A stretch of 5,218 nt of DNA from Spirochaetia bacterium (GTDB taxonomy: Bacteria; Spirochaetota; Spirochaetia; Treponematales; Breznakiellaceae), in assembly GCA_026002595.1 (NCBI GenBank), contig BOBW01000109.1:1-5218 (forward strand), written 5' to 3'. Below are positions 1 to 5,009 of the stretch, in pieces. Below the pieces are notes generated by a model that saw only the letters and a list, made by a program, of their open reading frames with translations, was not told where the DNA came from and did no database searches. The translations under genes were made by a program, and so were the position numbers. The first letter of the stretch is position 1; each line of letters opens with the position of its first letter.

Positions 1-124
1 GAAACCGCAGGTTTCCAGCAACCGCAAAAATGTGCCGGAGAAAAAACGCACAAAGGCCAAAGGCCGACTGCGTTTTTTCGTAGGCCAAGCCGCTACTGCG
101 GCGCAGCGTATAGCGTATGTTATG
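1..124 (-). repeat. attC-like repeat A (partial, left edge of window)
   Basis: This is the right-hand part of the same element as repeats B-D and F; its outer left end lies beyond the window. Visible parts are the inner GGAAACC-GCA-GGTTTCC hairpin (first base cut off), the GCAACCGC arm, the hairpin at 40-79 (arms GAAAAAACGCA and TGCGTTTTTTC around GGCC-AAA-GGCC), the GCCGC-TACT-GCGGC hairpin, the CGTATAGC inner box, a GTAT spacer and the terminal GTTATG at 119-124. In the minus-strand reading it lies just downstream of the 139-702 gene and would be that cassette's attC site. Confidence 0.8.
40..79 (-). terminator. Bidirectional terminator-like hairpin in repeat A
   Basis: An 11-bp stem (GAAAAAACGCA with TGCGTTTTTTC) encloses a second GGCC/GGCC stem. 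Six A's on one side and six T's on the other give a G+C-rich hairpin followed by a T tract on either strand. It lies after the stop codon of the 139-702 gene, so it could end that transcript. It may instead be conserved only as part of the recombination-site fold. Confidence 0.45.
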
Positions 125-138
125 TGCCGTTATTTTTT

Positions 139-702
139 CTACATTTTATACTTAAATCCTTTTCTTTTTCCTAAATAATTGAATATACCATTTTTGTGTG
201 CAATAGCCTCATTATTCATTTCAGTTTTGTCATAATAATAGTATGTCCAGGCATGATTATCAATTTCATCACATATTGGTACTTTAATTTTTTCAATATT
301 ATTTATAATTGGTTTTAGACATTCTATCTTACGTGAATTTATAAATTCAACTATATTATAATCAAAATAACTTTTTATGTATATTTTAATATCATTTTTA
401 AATAGTCCTGTGAAAATATAACCAAAAAATGGATATTTCTTTAAGTATCCTTTTTTAATTAATTCATTCTGAATTTCTTTATACCAATCTTCCAATTCAG
501 AAGGAAATAATTTTCCATTAGTGTATAGATGCATTTTATGAAGTATTTTTATTTCGTTTTTTGCAAAATGGCTATTTTTTTGAATTTCAATTTTATTATT
601 ATGAAAACTACCCATGTTTTTAGATATTAGTTCAACAAAACTTATATAAATTAACTCTTTATATGATAAATTTTTATAGAATCCTAAAAATAATTCCCTC
701 AT
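139..702 (-). CDS. Hypothetical protein, 187 aa, cassette-borne
   Basis: I do not recognise a family. The protein is rich in Lys, Ile, Asn and Tyr and lacks a signal peptide or a convincing membrane segment, so it is probably cytoplasmic; residues 90-101 (YPFFGYIFTGLF) are a short aromatic patch. The stretch from about residue 48 to 89 is strongly helical, ending in ELIKKGYLKK, which resembles the end of a winged-helix unit, but this is only an impression. A YYYY run sits near residue 154. The start is supported by GGGGA five bases upstream of ATG and by a promoter at 755-783. A 3-codon ATG-GGG-AAA-TAA lies immediately before the start and its stop abuts the ATG. The stop codon falls one base from the cassette's terminal arm. 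The gene is very AT-rich compared with the flanking repeats. The start could be later, or the gene could be a fragment of a longer family. Confidence 0.8.
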   Translation of the reverse strand: MRELFLGFYKNLSYKELIYISFVELISKNMGSFHNNKIEIQKNSHFAKNEIKILHKMHLYTNGKLFPSELEDWYKEIQNELIKKGYLKKYPFFGYIFTGLFKNDIKIYIKSYFDYNIVEFINSRKIECLKPIINNIEKIKVPICDEIDNHAWTYYYYDKTEMNNEAIAHKNGIFNYLGKRKGFKYKM

Positions 703-754
703 TTATTTCCCCATAACCAATAATATTTTTGACGTTCAGAACAATGCCATAAAA

Positions 755-783
755 ATATTAAAATCAATAATTCTTTATGTCAA
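755..783 (-). promoter_or_regulatory. Sigma70-type promoter of the 139-702 gene
   Basis: Read on the minus strand, a perfect TTGACA (778-783) is followed by a 17-base spacer and TAATAT (755-760, 4 of 6 to consensus with a T-rich context). It lies inside the cassette, 37 bases from the cassette start, and would give a leader of about 45 bases. Confidence 0.75.
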
Positions 784-814
784 TAGCCTAAACAAACGTT
801 AAAAAATAATGGCA

Positions 815-981
815 CATAACGTGAAAGCTATACGACGTTTTTGCGGTTGCGATAAAGGAAACCGAAGGTTTCCAGCAACTGCAAAAATGTGCCGGAGAAA
901 AAACGCACAAAGGCCAAAGGCCGACTGCGTTTTTTCGTAGGCCAAGCCGCTACTGCGGCGCAGCGTATAGCGTATGTTATG
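815..981 (-). repeat. attC-like repeat B, 167 bp
   Basis: Outer boxes are CATAAC (815-820) and GTTATG (976-981). Next come unequal spacers GTGAAA and GTAT, then the complementary inner boxes GCTATACG (827-834) and CGTATAGC (964-971). The interior forms three hairpins. Hairpin 1 (838-887) pairs TTTTTGCGGTTGC with GCAACTGCAAAAA around GGAAACC-GAA-GGTTTCC, with a one-sided GATAAA bulge and a G845.T880 wobble. Hairpin 2 is at 897-936. Hairpin 3 is GCCGC-TACT-GCGGC at 946-959. This R-L-variable-L-R order is that of integron attC sites. The core GTTATG departs from the textbook GTTRRRY at the fifth base. It is longer than most attC sites. It serves the 998-1573 gene in the minus-strand reading. Confidence 0.8.
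897..936 (-). terminator. Bidirectional terminator-like hairpin in repeat B
   Basis: Same sequence as in repeat A: an 11-bp stem with six A's and six T's at its outer ends and an inner GGCC-AAA-GGCC. It follows the 998-1573 gene on the minus strand and precedes the promoter at 755-783, so it would insulate the two cassettes. Confidence 0.45.
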
Positions 982-997
982 CGAAGTTGCCATTGTT

Positions 998-1573
998 TTA
1001 TATTATTCTCTTTATAAATCCTTCATAATCTTCAGTTCCTGTTTTATCAACAACTTCTACATCTAATACATTTACAAGTTCATTTGCAATATCTATTATT
1101 GTTTCAAGATTTTCTGAATCATAACATTCATATGCATTTAACTTTTCATCATATAAGTCTATAAAATATTTATCTACTTTTTTACCACTCCTTCCTTCTT
1201 GAACATAAACATCTCTCCTTATTATCAAAATTTCCTTTATTTCATTAAAGTCTAAACTAATTTCAGTTCTAAATGGTTTCTTACCTAGCATTAATATTAT
1301 TTTCTTTATATTCAAATCAATATAATAATTAATATCTTTTGCAAAAAATATACTTAACGCTCCAACTATAAAAACAATTATAGATATTATTATTACTAAA
1401 ACCATCATAAATTTATATTTCAATATCCTATTCAACCATCCATTTCCATTATTAATATAGTCCTGGTATATACTAATACCAAAAAACCCAGAGCCAATTA
1501 TAGCTCCAATGCTCCCTATTATATCATTTTCTCTATATTTTATATAAATCTTATTATTTACTCTATCAAGCAT
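998..1573 (-). CDS. Two-helix membrane protein of unknown function, 191 aa
   Basis: Two hydrophobic segments are visible: residues about 17-37 (Gly/Ile-rich, GAIIGSGFFGISIY) and about 54-78 (FMMVLVIIISIIVFIVGALSIFF), separated by a short polar loop containing NNGNGW. The remaining 110 residues are soluble, with alternating beta-type strands (YIDLNIKKIILML, TEISLDFNEIKEILIIRR, KYFIDLYDEKLNAYEC) followed by a C-terminal helix around residues 154-170. Two N-terminal helices plus a small beta-rich tail resemble bacterial PH-domain membrane proteins in layout, but no diagnostic motif is seen. The start is well supported: AAGGAG (1580-1585) lies six bases upstream, behind a promoter at 1606-1634. 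The stop codon lies two bases from the cassette arm. The function is unknown and it shows no relation to neighbouring genes. Confidence 0.85.
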   Translation of the reverse strand: MLDRVNNKIYIKYRENDIIGSIGAIIGSGFFGISIYQDYINNGNGWLNRILKYKFMMVLVIIISIIVFIVGALSIFFAKDINYYIDLNIKKIILMLGKKPFRTEISLDFNEIKEILIIRRDVYVQEGRSGKKVDKYFIDLYDEKLNAYECYDSENLETIIDIANELVNVLDVEVVDKTGTEDYEGFIKRII

Positions 1574-1605
1574 TTTTCTCTCCTTATCTATATAAAACCT
1601 TTATA

Positions 1606-1634
1606 ATTATATCTTTGTTTTTTATTAAAGTCAA
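1606..1634 (-). promoter_or_regulatory. Sigma70-type promoter of the 998-1573 gene
   Basis: On the minus strand, TTGACT (1629-1634) and a perfect TATAAT (1606-1611) are 17 bases apart. The -10 box ends 33 bases before the start codon, leaving a leader of about 25 bases that carries the AAGGAG ribosome-binding site. Confidence 0.8.
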
Positions 1635-1679
1635 TATTTTATATATAATTTATTGCCAATAACGGCAATGGCAATTTCG

Positions 1680-1846
1680 CATAACGTGAAAGCTATACGA
1701 CGTTTTTGCGGTTGCGATAAAGGAAACCGCAGGTTTCCAGCAACCGCAAAAATGTGCCGGAGAAAAACCCCACAAAGGGCGAAGCCCGACTGGGGTTTTT
1801 CGTAGGCCAAGCCGCTACTGCGGCGCAGCGTATAGCGTATGTTATG
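1680..1846 (-). repeat. attC-like repeat C, 167 bp
   Basis: Same architecture and length as repeat B, with CATAAC at 1680-1685 and GTTATG at 1841-1846. Hairpin 1 has a GCA triloop and a fully paired GCGGTTGC/GCAACCGC stem. Hairpin 2 (1762-1801) differs from A/B by paired substitutions: CGC against GCG becomes CCC against GGG, and the inner stem is GGGC-GAA-GCCC. Hairpin 3 and the inner boxes are unchanged. It lies downstream of the 1862-2488 gene on the minus strand. Confidence 0.8.
1762..1801 (-). terminator. Bidirectional terminator-like hairpin in repeat C
   Basis: Stem GAAAAACCCCA with TGGGGTTTTTC around GGGC-GAA-GCCC. A G+C-rich stem with five T's following on either strand. It would terminate minus-strand transcripts leaving the 1862-2488 gene. 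Confidence 0.45.
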
Positions 1847-1861
1847 TGCAGTTTGGGCATT

Positions 1862-2488
1862 TTAATATTTTTTCCTCCAATCTTTCAAAAATATATCATC
1901 TAATGGGCGCCGAACAGTGAATGTTGTATATTCACCACTTTCGTGTTCATTCAAATAATGATCGGTATATTGGCGATAATAATAATTTTCTGCCAATATT
2001 TTTTCATTATACACAATATCGTATTTTTCATATTCTTCACAAATTATTTTATAATTTTTTACGATGTCTATCACATTATTTATTAGGATATTTTCAGCAT
2101 TGAAGTTATATTTAAAACCAAGAACATACACAGAATCTTCATTGTTTGGTTTTAGATAATTAAACAAATAATACCCATTACACGCTTGCACTTTAATATG
2201 CTCTGAAGTATGAGTTATTTCATCAACTAATATCCAATTTCCATCAACAAATGATATTAATATTCGTAATGTATAGGACCAGTCGGCTTCATCATATAAT
2301 ACATTAACAGATTCCACTTGTTCATAAGACTTTATTTCGTCTAATAGTTTTATTATTGGACGGTCGTAAAAATATGCCGTTATGCAAGACGAAAAACTAA
2401 AAAATATATAAAAACATACCAAAACAAACCATATCTTTAGCGATATGAATTTGAGCCTATTATTCCTCATACTTTTATTATAATTCAT
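1862..2488 (-). CDS. Membrane-anchored protein or lipoprotein, unknown function, 208 aa
   Basis: I chose the ATG at 2488 because AAAGG lies seven bases upstream. The open frame continues 42 codons further into repeat D, but those codons are repeat sequence. A basic N-terminus (residues 1-18) is followed by a hydrophobic stretch, about 19-34, ending in FSSC with Cys35. This could be a loose spirochaete-type lipobox or simply an uncleaved membrane anchor. The rest is polar and would lie outside the membrane; it has beta-like stretches (SVNVLYDEADWSYTLRILI, SVYVLGFKYNF) and a Tyr-rich, acidic C-terminal third. No family is recognised. A later Met (2470) lacks a ribosome-binding site. TATAAT lies directly before the start codon but has no fitting -35 box, so expression may depend on read-through. 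The stop codon is one base from the cassette arm. Confidence 0.75.
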   Translation of the reverse strand: MNYNKSMRNNRLKFISLKIWFVLVCFYIFFSFSSCITAYFYDRPIIKLLDEIKSYEQVESVNVLYDEADWSYTLRILISFVDGNWILVDEITHTSEHIKVQACNGYYLFNYLKPNNEDSVYVLGFKYNFNAENILINNVIDIVKNYKIICEEYEKYDIVYNEKILAENYYYRQYTDHYLNEHESGEYTTFTVRRPLDDIFLKDWRKKY

Positions 2489-2518
2489 TATTATACCTTT
2501 GTCTATGCCCAAATTGCA

Positions 2519-2685
2519 CATAACGTGAAAGCTATACGACGTTTTTGCGGTTGCGATAAAGGAAACCGTAGGTTTCCAGCAACTGCAAAAATGTGCCGGA
2601 ACAAAACCCCACAAAGGGCGTAGCCCGACTGGGGGTTTGTGGAGGCCAAGCCGCTACTGCGGCGCAGCGTATAGCGTATGTTATG
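2519..2685 (-). repeat. attC-like repeat D, 167 bp
   Basis: CATAAC at 2519-2524 and GTTATG at 2680-2685, with the same spacers, inner boxes and hairpin 3 as B. Hairpin 1 has a GTA triloop and the G.T wobble also seen in B. Hairpin 2 (2601-2640) carries a double compensated change: relative to C, outer pairs G-C and A-T have become A-T and C-G, and the inner stem is GGGC-GTA-GCCC. One pair (A2606 facing G2635) is a true mismatch. It is downstream of the peptidase E-like gene. Confidence 0.8.
2601..2640 (-). terminator. Weakened terminator-like hairpin in repeat D
   Basis: Stem ACAAAACCCCA with TGGGGGTTTGT, containing one A.G mismatch. The T tract is broken on both strands (TTTGT on the + strand, TTTTGT on the minus strand), so termination is expected to be weaker than in the other repeats. 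The next minus-strand gene is the promoterless cassette C, so leakage here could matter. Confidence 0.35.
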
Positions 2686-2701
2686 TGCAGTTTTTTTGCT
2701 T

Positions 2702-3340
2702 TTATAATTTTTTCTTCTTTTCTTTAGTTTCTATTTTTATTTCGTCCCCTTTTACCGTTATTACTTGTGCATTACTAATACTTATTAGTTTTAATGTTGA
2801 ATTATATTTTTCAATTATTTTTTCTCCAGCTTTTTTAAATGGAACATTACCAAAATGCGGCATTGGGTAAAAATCTATTACGTTTAATGCCTTGAAATTA
2901 TTTTTTAATTCAGGTGCTTTTTCACTATCATCCATTTCATTGACATATTCTATATTAGGAGATAAAATCATTGAACCGGCCGATGCCCCAATATATATTT
3001 TCCCTTTTTTTATTTGTTCTTTTATTATTTTATCCGTTCCGGTTTTTATTAATTCCTGTAATAAATAAAATGTATTTCCACCAGAAATAAATATATAATC
3101 ATTTGTTTCAAGTTTATTTTTAATTTCTTCTTTGGTTGATGTCGTTATTTCTAATTCATCTACGACTAAACCAAGTTTTTGAAGAGCCTTTTTATCTGAT
3201 CCAACGTAAAATGTAACTTTTTCTGGAATAGCCGCTGTTGGTATAAATGTTACCGTTTTTCCTTTTATATCTTCTTGAGCAAAACCTTGAAATAGACTTG
3301 CCACACCGGAAAAGAATGAAGCCAAAAATAATTTATTCAT
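2702..3340 (-). CDS. Peptidase E-like protein (family S51, class I glutamine amidotransferase-like fold), 212 aa
   Basis: This is the clearest functional call. Seen: the opening MNKLFLASFFSGVASLF, typical of PepE/YgaJ-like proteins; FISGGNTFYLLQEL at residues 84-97; the nucleophile elbow YIGASAGS at 116-123 with Ser120; and FYPMPHFGN at 158-165 with His162. In characterised PepE, Ser and His form a triad with an acidic residue and the enzyme cleaves dipeptides with N-terminal Asp; the family also includes cyanophycinases. I could not assign the acidic member here, and the substrate is inferred. Length is normal for a small PepE. The N-terminal hydrophobic patch is the first beta strand of the fold, so the protein is cytoplasmic. 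AGGGG lies five bases before ATG, and a promoter is at 3361-3389. The C-terminus is Lys-rich (KEKKKKL). No peptide transporter or other peptidase is nearby. Confidence 0.9.
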   Translation of the reverse strand: MNKLFLASFFSGVASLFQGFAQEDIKGKTVTFIPTAAIPEKVTFYVGSDKKALQKLGLVVDELEITTSTKEEIKNKLETNDYIFISGGNTFYLLQELIKTGTDKIIKEQIKKGKIYIGASAGSMILSPNIEYVNEMDDSEKAPELKNNFKALNVIDFYPMPHFGNVPFKKAGEKIIEKYNSTLKLISISNAQVITVKGDEIKIETKEKKKKL

Positions 3341-3360
3341 ATAATCCCCTTTGATATTTC

Positions 3361-3389
3361 ATTATTTCATATTTTCTTTATATTGTCAA
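3361..3389 (-). promoter_or_regulatory. Sigma70-type promoter of the peptidase E-like gene
   Basis: On the minus strand, perfect TTGACA (3384-3389), a 17-base spacer and AATAAT (3361-3366, 5 of 6). The -10 box ends 21 bases before the start codon, giving a very short leader of about 14 bases with the AGGGG site in it. Confidence 0.75.
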
Positions 3390-3431
3390 TAGGTTTTTAT
3401 TATATTTACCAACAATTTCAAAAAAATTGCA

Positions 3432-3603
3432 CATAACGTGAAAGGTTTGCGACGTTTTGCCAGCCCGAATAAGGGCTTTGCGAAGCAAAGACCAGGGCTG
3501 GCAAAATGTGGGTGGAGTGAGCCGTGGGAAGGAGCGTAGCGACTGACCTAGGCGAGCGGAACCCGGAGGGGCTTTAGCCCCGAACCGCAAACCGTATGTT
3601 ATG
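3432..3603 (-). repeat. Divergent attC-like repeat E, 172 bp
   Basis: It shares the outer CATAAC (3432-3437), GTGAAA, GTAT and GTTATG (3598-3603), but most stems have new sequence. The inner boxes are GGTTTGCG (3444-3451) and CGCAAACC (3586-3593), still perfectly complementary. Hairpin 1 (3455-3506) pairs TTTTGCCAGCCC with GGGCTGGCAAAA around CTTTGC-GAA-GCAAAG, keeping a one-sided bulge on the same side. Hairpin 3 is GGGGC-TTTA-GCCCC (3568-3581). The middle part (about 3510-3555) lacks the A/T-flanked hairpin 2 and holds only a small GC-GTA-GC motif at 3534-3540. It lies downstream of the 3650-4255 gene. Confidence 0.8.
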
Positions 3604-3649
3604 TGCAGTTGGGCCGTTTTTTATACTTTATTTTATTTGATTTATTTCA

Positions 3650-4255
3650 TTAAAAGTAGGTATTATTTGTTCCACTAAAAGTACATATTATTTTTACTAT
3701 TATATCATTTTCAATAAAAAATAGGACTTCCCCATACAACCATTTATACTCTAAATATATTGTATTTTCTACATCAGAATGATCCATATAATTATTATTA
3801 ACCCATTTACGATATTTATTTCCAAATGTTGTTATTAATTTTTCAACTGAATCTCCTATATTTATTTCTTTTAATCTATCTAATTTATGATTAACTTCAA
3901 GATTGGCATACCTTTGTGTGTTATCGTCAAAAATATAATATCTATGAGTTAAATCTTTATAAATTATTTCTCTTAATCCAATTACATATGGACGACTGTG
4001 AATATAAAGTGATACAATATTATCTTCTATTGGGGTTCCATAAATTTCTTCAAGACCAATTTCATCCCATATAATACTAGTAAATCCATAATGGTATCTT
4101 ATATATTCTTTACCATCAAATAATTCATCAAAAACAAAAGAATTAAGGCTATATTCATAGAGAGATATTTCGCTGGCATTAATTTTACCAATAGCATTTT
4201 TATTAATGCAAGAAATAAGTCCTATAATAGATAAAATAATATATATTTTCTTCAT
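3650..4255 (-). CDS. Putative lipoprotein, unknown function, 201 aa
   Basis: The N-terminus MKKIYIILSIIGLISC is a lipoprotein signal: two Lys, a hydrophobic core and the lipobox LISC with Cys16 as the predicted lipidated residue. The mature part would be anchored at the periplasmic or outer face. Residues 128-150 (LKEINIGDSVEKLITTFGNKYRKW) followed by strands at 165-190 (TIYLEYKWLYGEVLFFIENDIIVKI) resemble the IxxGxxxxxVxxxFG plus strand-pair pattern seen in SmpA/BamE-like and related small beta proteins. This is a resemblance only. The first half is Tyr-rich with no recognised motif. AGGAG sits nine bases before ATG, with a promoter at 4275-4303. Unlike most neighbours, the stop lies 34 bases from the cassette arm, and the 3' end contains an imperfect 25-base tandem duplication covering the last codons. 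Confidence 0.85.
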   Translation of the reverse strand: MKKIYIILSIIGLISCINKNAIGKINASEISLYEYSLNSFVFDELFDGKEYIRYHYGFTSIIWDEIGLEEIYGTPIEDNIVSLYIHSRPYVIGLREIIYKDLTHRYYIFDDNTQRYANLEVNHKLDRLKEINIGDSVEKLITTFGNKYRKWVNNNYMDHSDVENTIYLEYKWLYGEVLFFIENDIIVKIICTFSGTNNTYF

Positions 4256-4274
4256 GATTCATAACTCCTATATA

Positions 4275-4303
4275 TTTATACCATTATTTCAATATGTTGT
4301 CAA
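4275..4303 (-). promoter_or_regulatory. Sigma70-type promoter of the 3650-4255 gene
   Basis: On the minus strand, perfect TTGACA (4298-4303), a 17-base spacer and TATAAA (4275-4280, 5 of 6). The -10 box ends 20 bases before the start codon, so the leader is about 13 bases and begins close to the AGGAG site. Confidence 0.75.
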
Positions 4304-4346
4304 GTGTTTTTTATAATATTTTTCAACAACGTTAGGCCCAATTGCA

Positions 4347-4513
4347 CATAACGTGAAAGCTATACGACGTTTTTGCGGTTGCGATAAAGGAAACCGCAGG
4401 TTTCCAGCAACCGCAAAAATGTGCCGGAGAAAAAATGCACAAAGGCCGCAGGCCGACTGCGTTTTTTCGTAGGCCAAGCCGCTACTGCGGCGCAGCGTAT
4501 AGCGTATGTTATG
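4347..4513 (-). repeat. attC-like repeat F, 167 bp
   Basis: CATAAC at 4347-4352, GTTATG at 4508-4513, with inner boxes, spacers and hairpins 1 and 3 as in C. Hairpin 2 (4429-4468) is the A/B type but with one base changed (T4436, facing G4461), which leaves a T.G wobble on the + strand and an A.C mismatch on the minus strand. Its inner hairpin is GGCC-GCA-GGCC. It lies downstream of the 4543-4989 gene. Confidence 0.8.
4429..4468 (-). terminator. Bidirectional terminator-like hairpin in repeat F
   Basis: Stem GAAAAAATGCA with TGCGTTTTTTC around GGCC-GCA-GGCC, with T tracts of six on both strands. It would stop minus-strand transcripts from the 4543-4989 gene before the lipoprotein promoter. 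Confidence 0.45.
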
Positions 4514-4542
4514 CGACGTGGGGGCGTATTCCATTCTTTATT

Positions 4543-4989
4543 TTATATATTTTTCTTCCCCTGTTTTTTAAAATAATGATGAAGACAATATTCATCTCCT
4601 TTCATTAAACATTTTTCAATTTCCAATTCAAATGTTTTTTCATATCCTTTTATCAGAAAATAATCCTGTCTACATTTATATTGAAATCCAATATCCATAT
4701 TTTCCAATAATTTGAATATTTCATATATTCTACATCGTTTTGTTTTCATTATTACTTCATTTGGTTCATTTTTTATTAATATTATATTTTCATCCTCACT
4801 ATTATACCAACGCAATATATAATTTGATAAATTAATATCAGGAAAATCTTTTACCCTATATTTTTCACCTAATCCAACGGCCGTTTTTTCCAAGGCTTCA
4901 TCAATTATTTTTAATGAATTTATTTCATTATTCCTCTTGAGATCGGTAATAATTTGAACAATATCATCAGGTTCCCAACCATAACACAT
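4543..4989 (-). CDS. L-2-amino-thiazoline-4-carboxylate (ATC) hydrolase-like domain protein, 148 aa (tentative)
   Basis: The C-terminal half has the spacing of ATC-hydrolase-fold proteins: a Cys at 86 (KTKRCRIYEIFKLLE), a CxxD pair at Cys106-Asp109, then a strand and the closing MKGDEYCLHHYFKK (Gly131-Asp132, Cys135, His137, His138), like the usual G-D-x-C-x-F/H-x-F/Y ending. In the family this fold is linked to ring opening in bacterial cysteine synthesis from thiazoline, but many members are uncharacterised, so the reaction is not claimed. The N-terminal half is helical (residues 8-40) with no motif I know. No signal peptide or membrane segment; cytoplasmic. The start is well supported: GGAGG six bases upstream and a perfect-box promoter at 5010-5038. 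The stop lies 17 bases from the cassette arm. No cysteine-pathway gene is nearby. Confidence 0.8.
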   Translation of the reverse strand: MCYGWEPDDIVQIITDLKRNNEINSLKIIDEALEKTAVGLGEKYRVKDFPDINLSNYILRWYNSEDENIILIKNEPNEVIMKTKRCRIYEIFKLLENMDIGFQYKCRQDYFLIKGYEKTFELEIEKCLMKGDEYCLHHYFKKQGKKNI

Positions 4990-5009
4990 AATTTTCCTCC
5001 AATATTTAT

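Larger units (their letters stand above)
1..819 (-). mobile_element. Gene cassette A (partial): hypothetical gene plus repeat A
   Basis: The exchange unit runs from the GTT of repeat B's outer end leftward through the gene and repeat A. Its two ends (119-138 and 801-820) are inverted copies: after the shared GTTATGTGCC, both continue with TTATTTTTT, with one mismatch at arm position 11 (G129 facing T810). These arm sequences are not shared with the neighbouring cassettes. The boundary assumes integron-type crossover between G and TT of the core. Confidence 0.65.
820..1684 (-). mobile_element. Gene cassette B: membrane protein gene plus repeat B
   Basis: Unit of 865 bp from the core GTT of repeat C to that of repeat B. 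The terminal arms at 976-995 and 1666-1685 match over 20 bases: GTTATGCGAA, then the fixed mismatch (G986 facing T1675), then TTGCCATTG. Base 21 no longer matches. The arm differs from that of cassette A from the seventh base on, so the two flanks of a given repeat in the array do not pair beyond the core; only the two ends of the same cassette do. Confidence 0.7.
1685..2523 (-). mobile_element. Gene cassette C: membrane-anchored protein gene plus repeat C
   Basis: Unit of 839 bp. Arms at 1841-1860 and 2505-2524 match over 20 bases: GTTATGTGCA, the fixed mismatch (G1851 facing T2514), then TTTGGGCAT. The start codon lies only 36 bases from the cassette start, against about 94-118 in the other five, and there is no room for a separate promoter. 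This is the one cassette without a recognisable promoter of its own. Confidence 0.7.
2524..3436 (-). mobile_element. Gene cassette D: peptidase E-like gene plus repeat D
   Basis: Unit of 913 bp. Arms at 2680-2698 and 3419-3437 match over 19 bases: GTTATGTGCA, the fixed mismatch (G2690 facing T3427), then seven T's and a G. It has its own promoter and ribosome-binding site. Confidence 0.7.
3437..4351 (-). mobile_element. Gene cassette E: lipoprotein gene plus divergent repeat E
   Basis: Unit of 915 bp. Arms at 3598-3615 and 4335-4352 match over 18 bases: GTTATGTGCA, the fixed mismatch (G3608 facing T4342), then TTGGGCC. Although its repeat belongs to a different sequence type from its neighbours, its arms and core are of the common type, as needed for shared recombination. 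Confidence 0.7.

Noticed and set aside
815..981. The repeat as a MITE or other inserted transposon relic
   Set aside because: An insertion would make direct target duplications on the two sides of the repeat. Here the matching sequences are inverted and flank the gene segment between repeats, which fits a cassette unit instead.
799..993. Open frame of 64 codons on the minus strand
   Set aside because: It is repeat B read through in one frame; almost the same peptide is encoded by repeat F (4289-4534). It has no ribosome-binding site or promoter of its own. Such peptides are annotation artefacts of the repeat.
139..1573. Toxin-antitoxin pair formed by adjacent small genes
   Set aside because: The genes are separated by a full repeat, each has its own promoter, and neither resembles a known toxin or antitoxin.
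1921..2103. Plus-strand open frame of 60 codons
   Set aside because: Antisense shadow of the minus-strand gene at 1862-2488, with no ribosome-binding site or recognisable protein.
2489..2614. 42-codon N-terminal extension of the 1862-2488 gene
   Set aside because: The extension lies mostly inside repeat D, and the ATG at 2488 has its own AAAGG site and gives a sensible membrane-anchor N-terminus.
2637..2870. Plus-strand open frame of 77 codons
   Set aside because: It spans the end of repeat D and the antisense of the peptidase E-like gene; no start signals.
2702..3340. Signal peptide on the peptidase E-like protein
   Set aside because: The hydrophobic N-terminus matches the first strand of the PepE fold and there is no basic-hydrophobic-cleavage pattern.
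3378..3590. Open frame of 70 codons on the minus strand
   Set aside because: Translation of the G+C-rich repeat E running into the peptidase promoter region; no start signals.
4331..4337. GTTAGGC, a textbook attC core, near the start of cassette E, with a similar AACGTTA near 794-801
   Set aside because: No partner box or stem of a second site is present, so a seven-base match may be chance.
4289..4534. Open frame of 81 codons on the minus strand
   Set aside because: Translation of repeat F plus the upstream cassette edge; it overlaps the lipoprotein promoter and shares its peptide with the repeat B frame.
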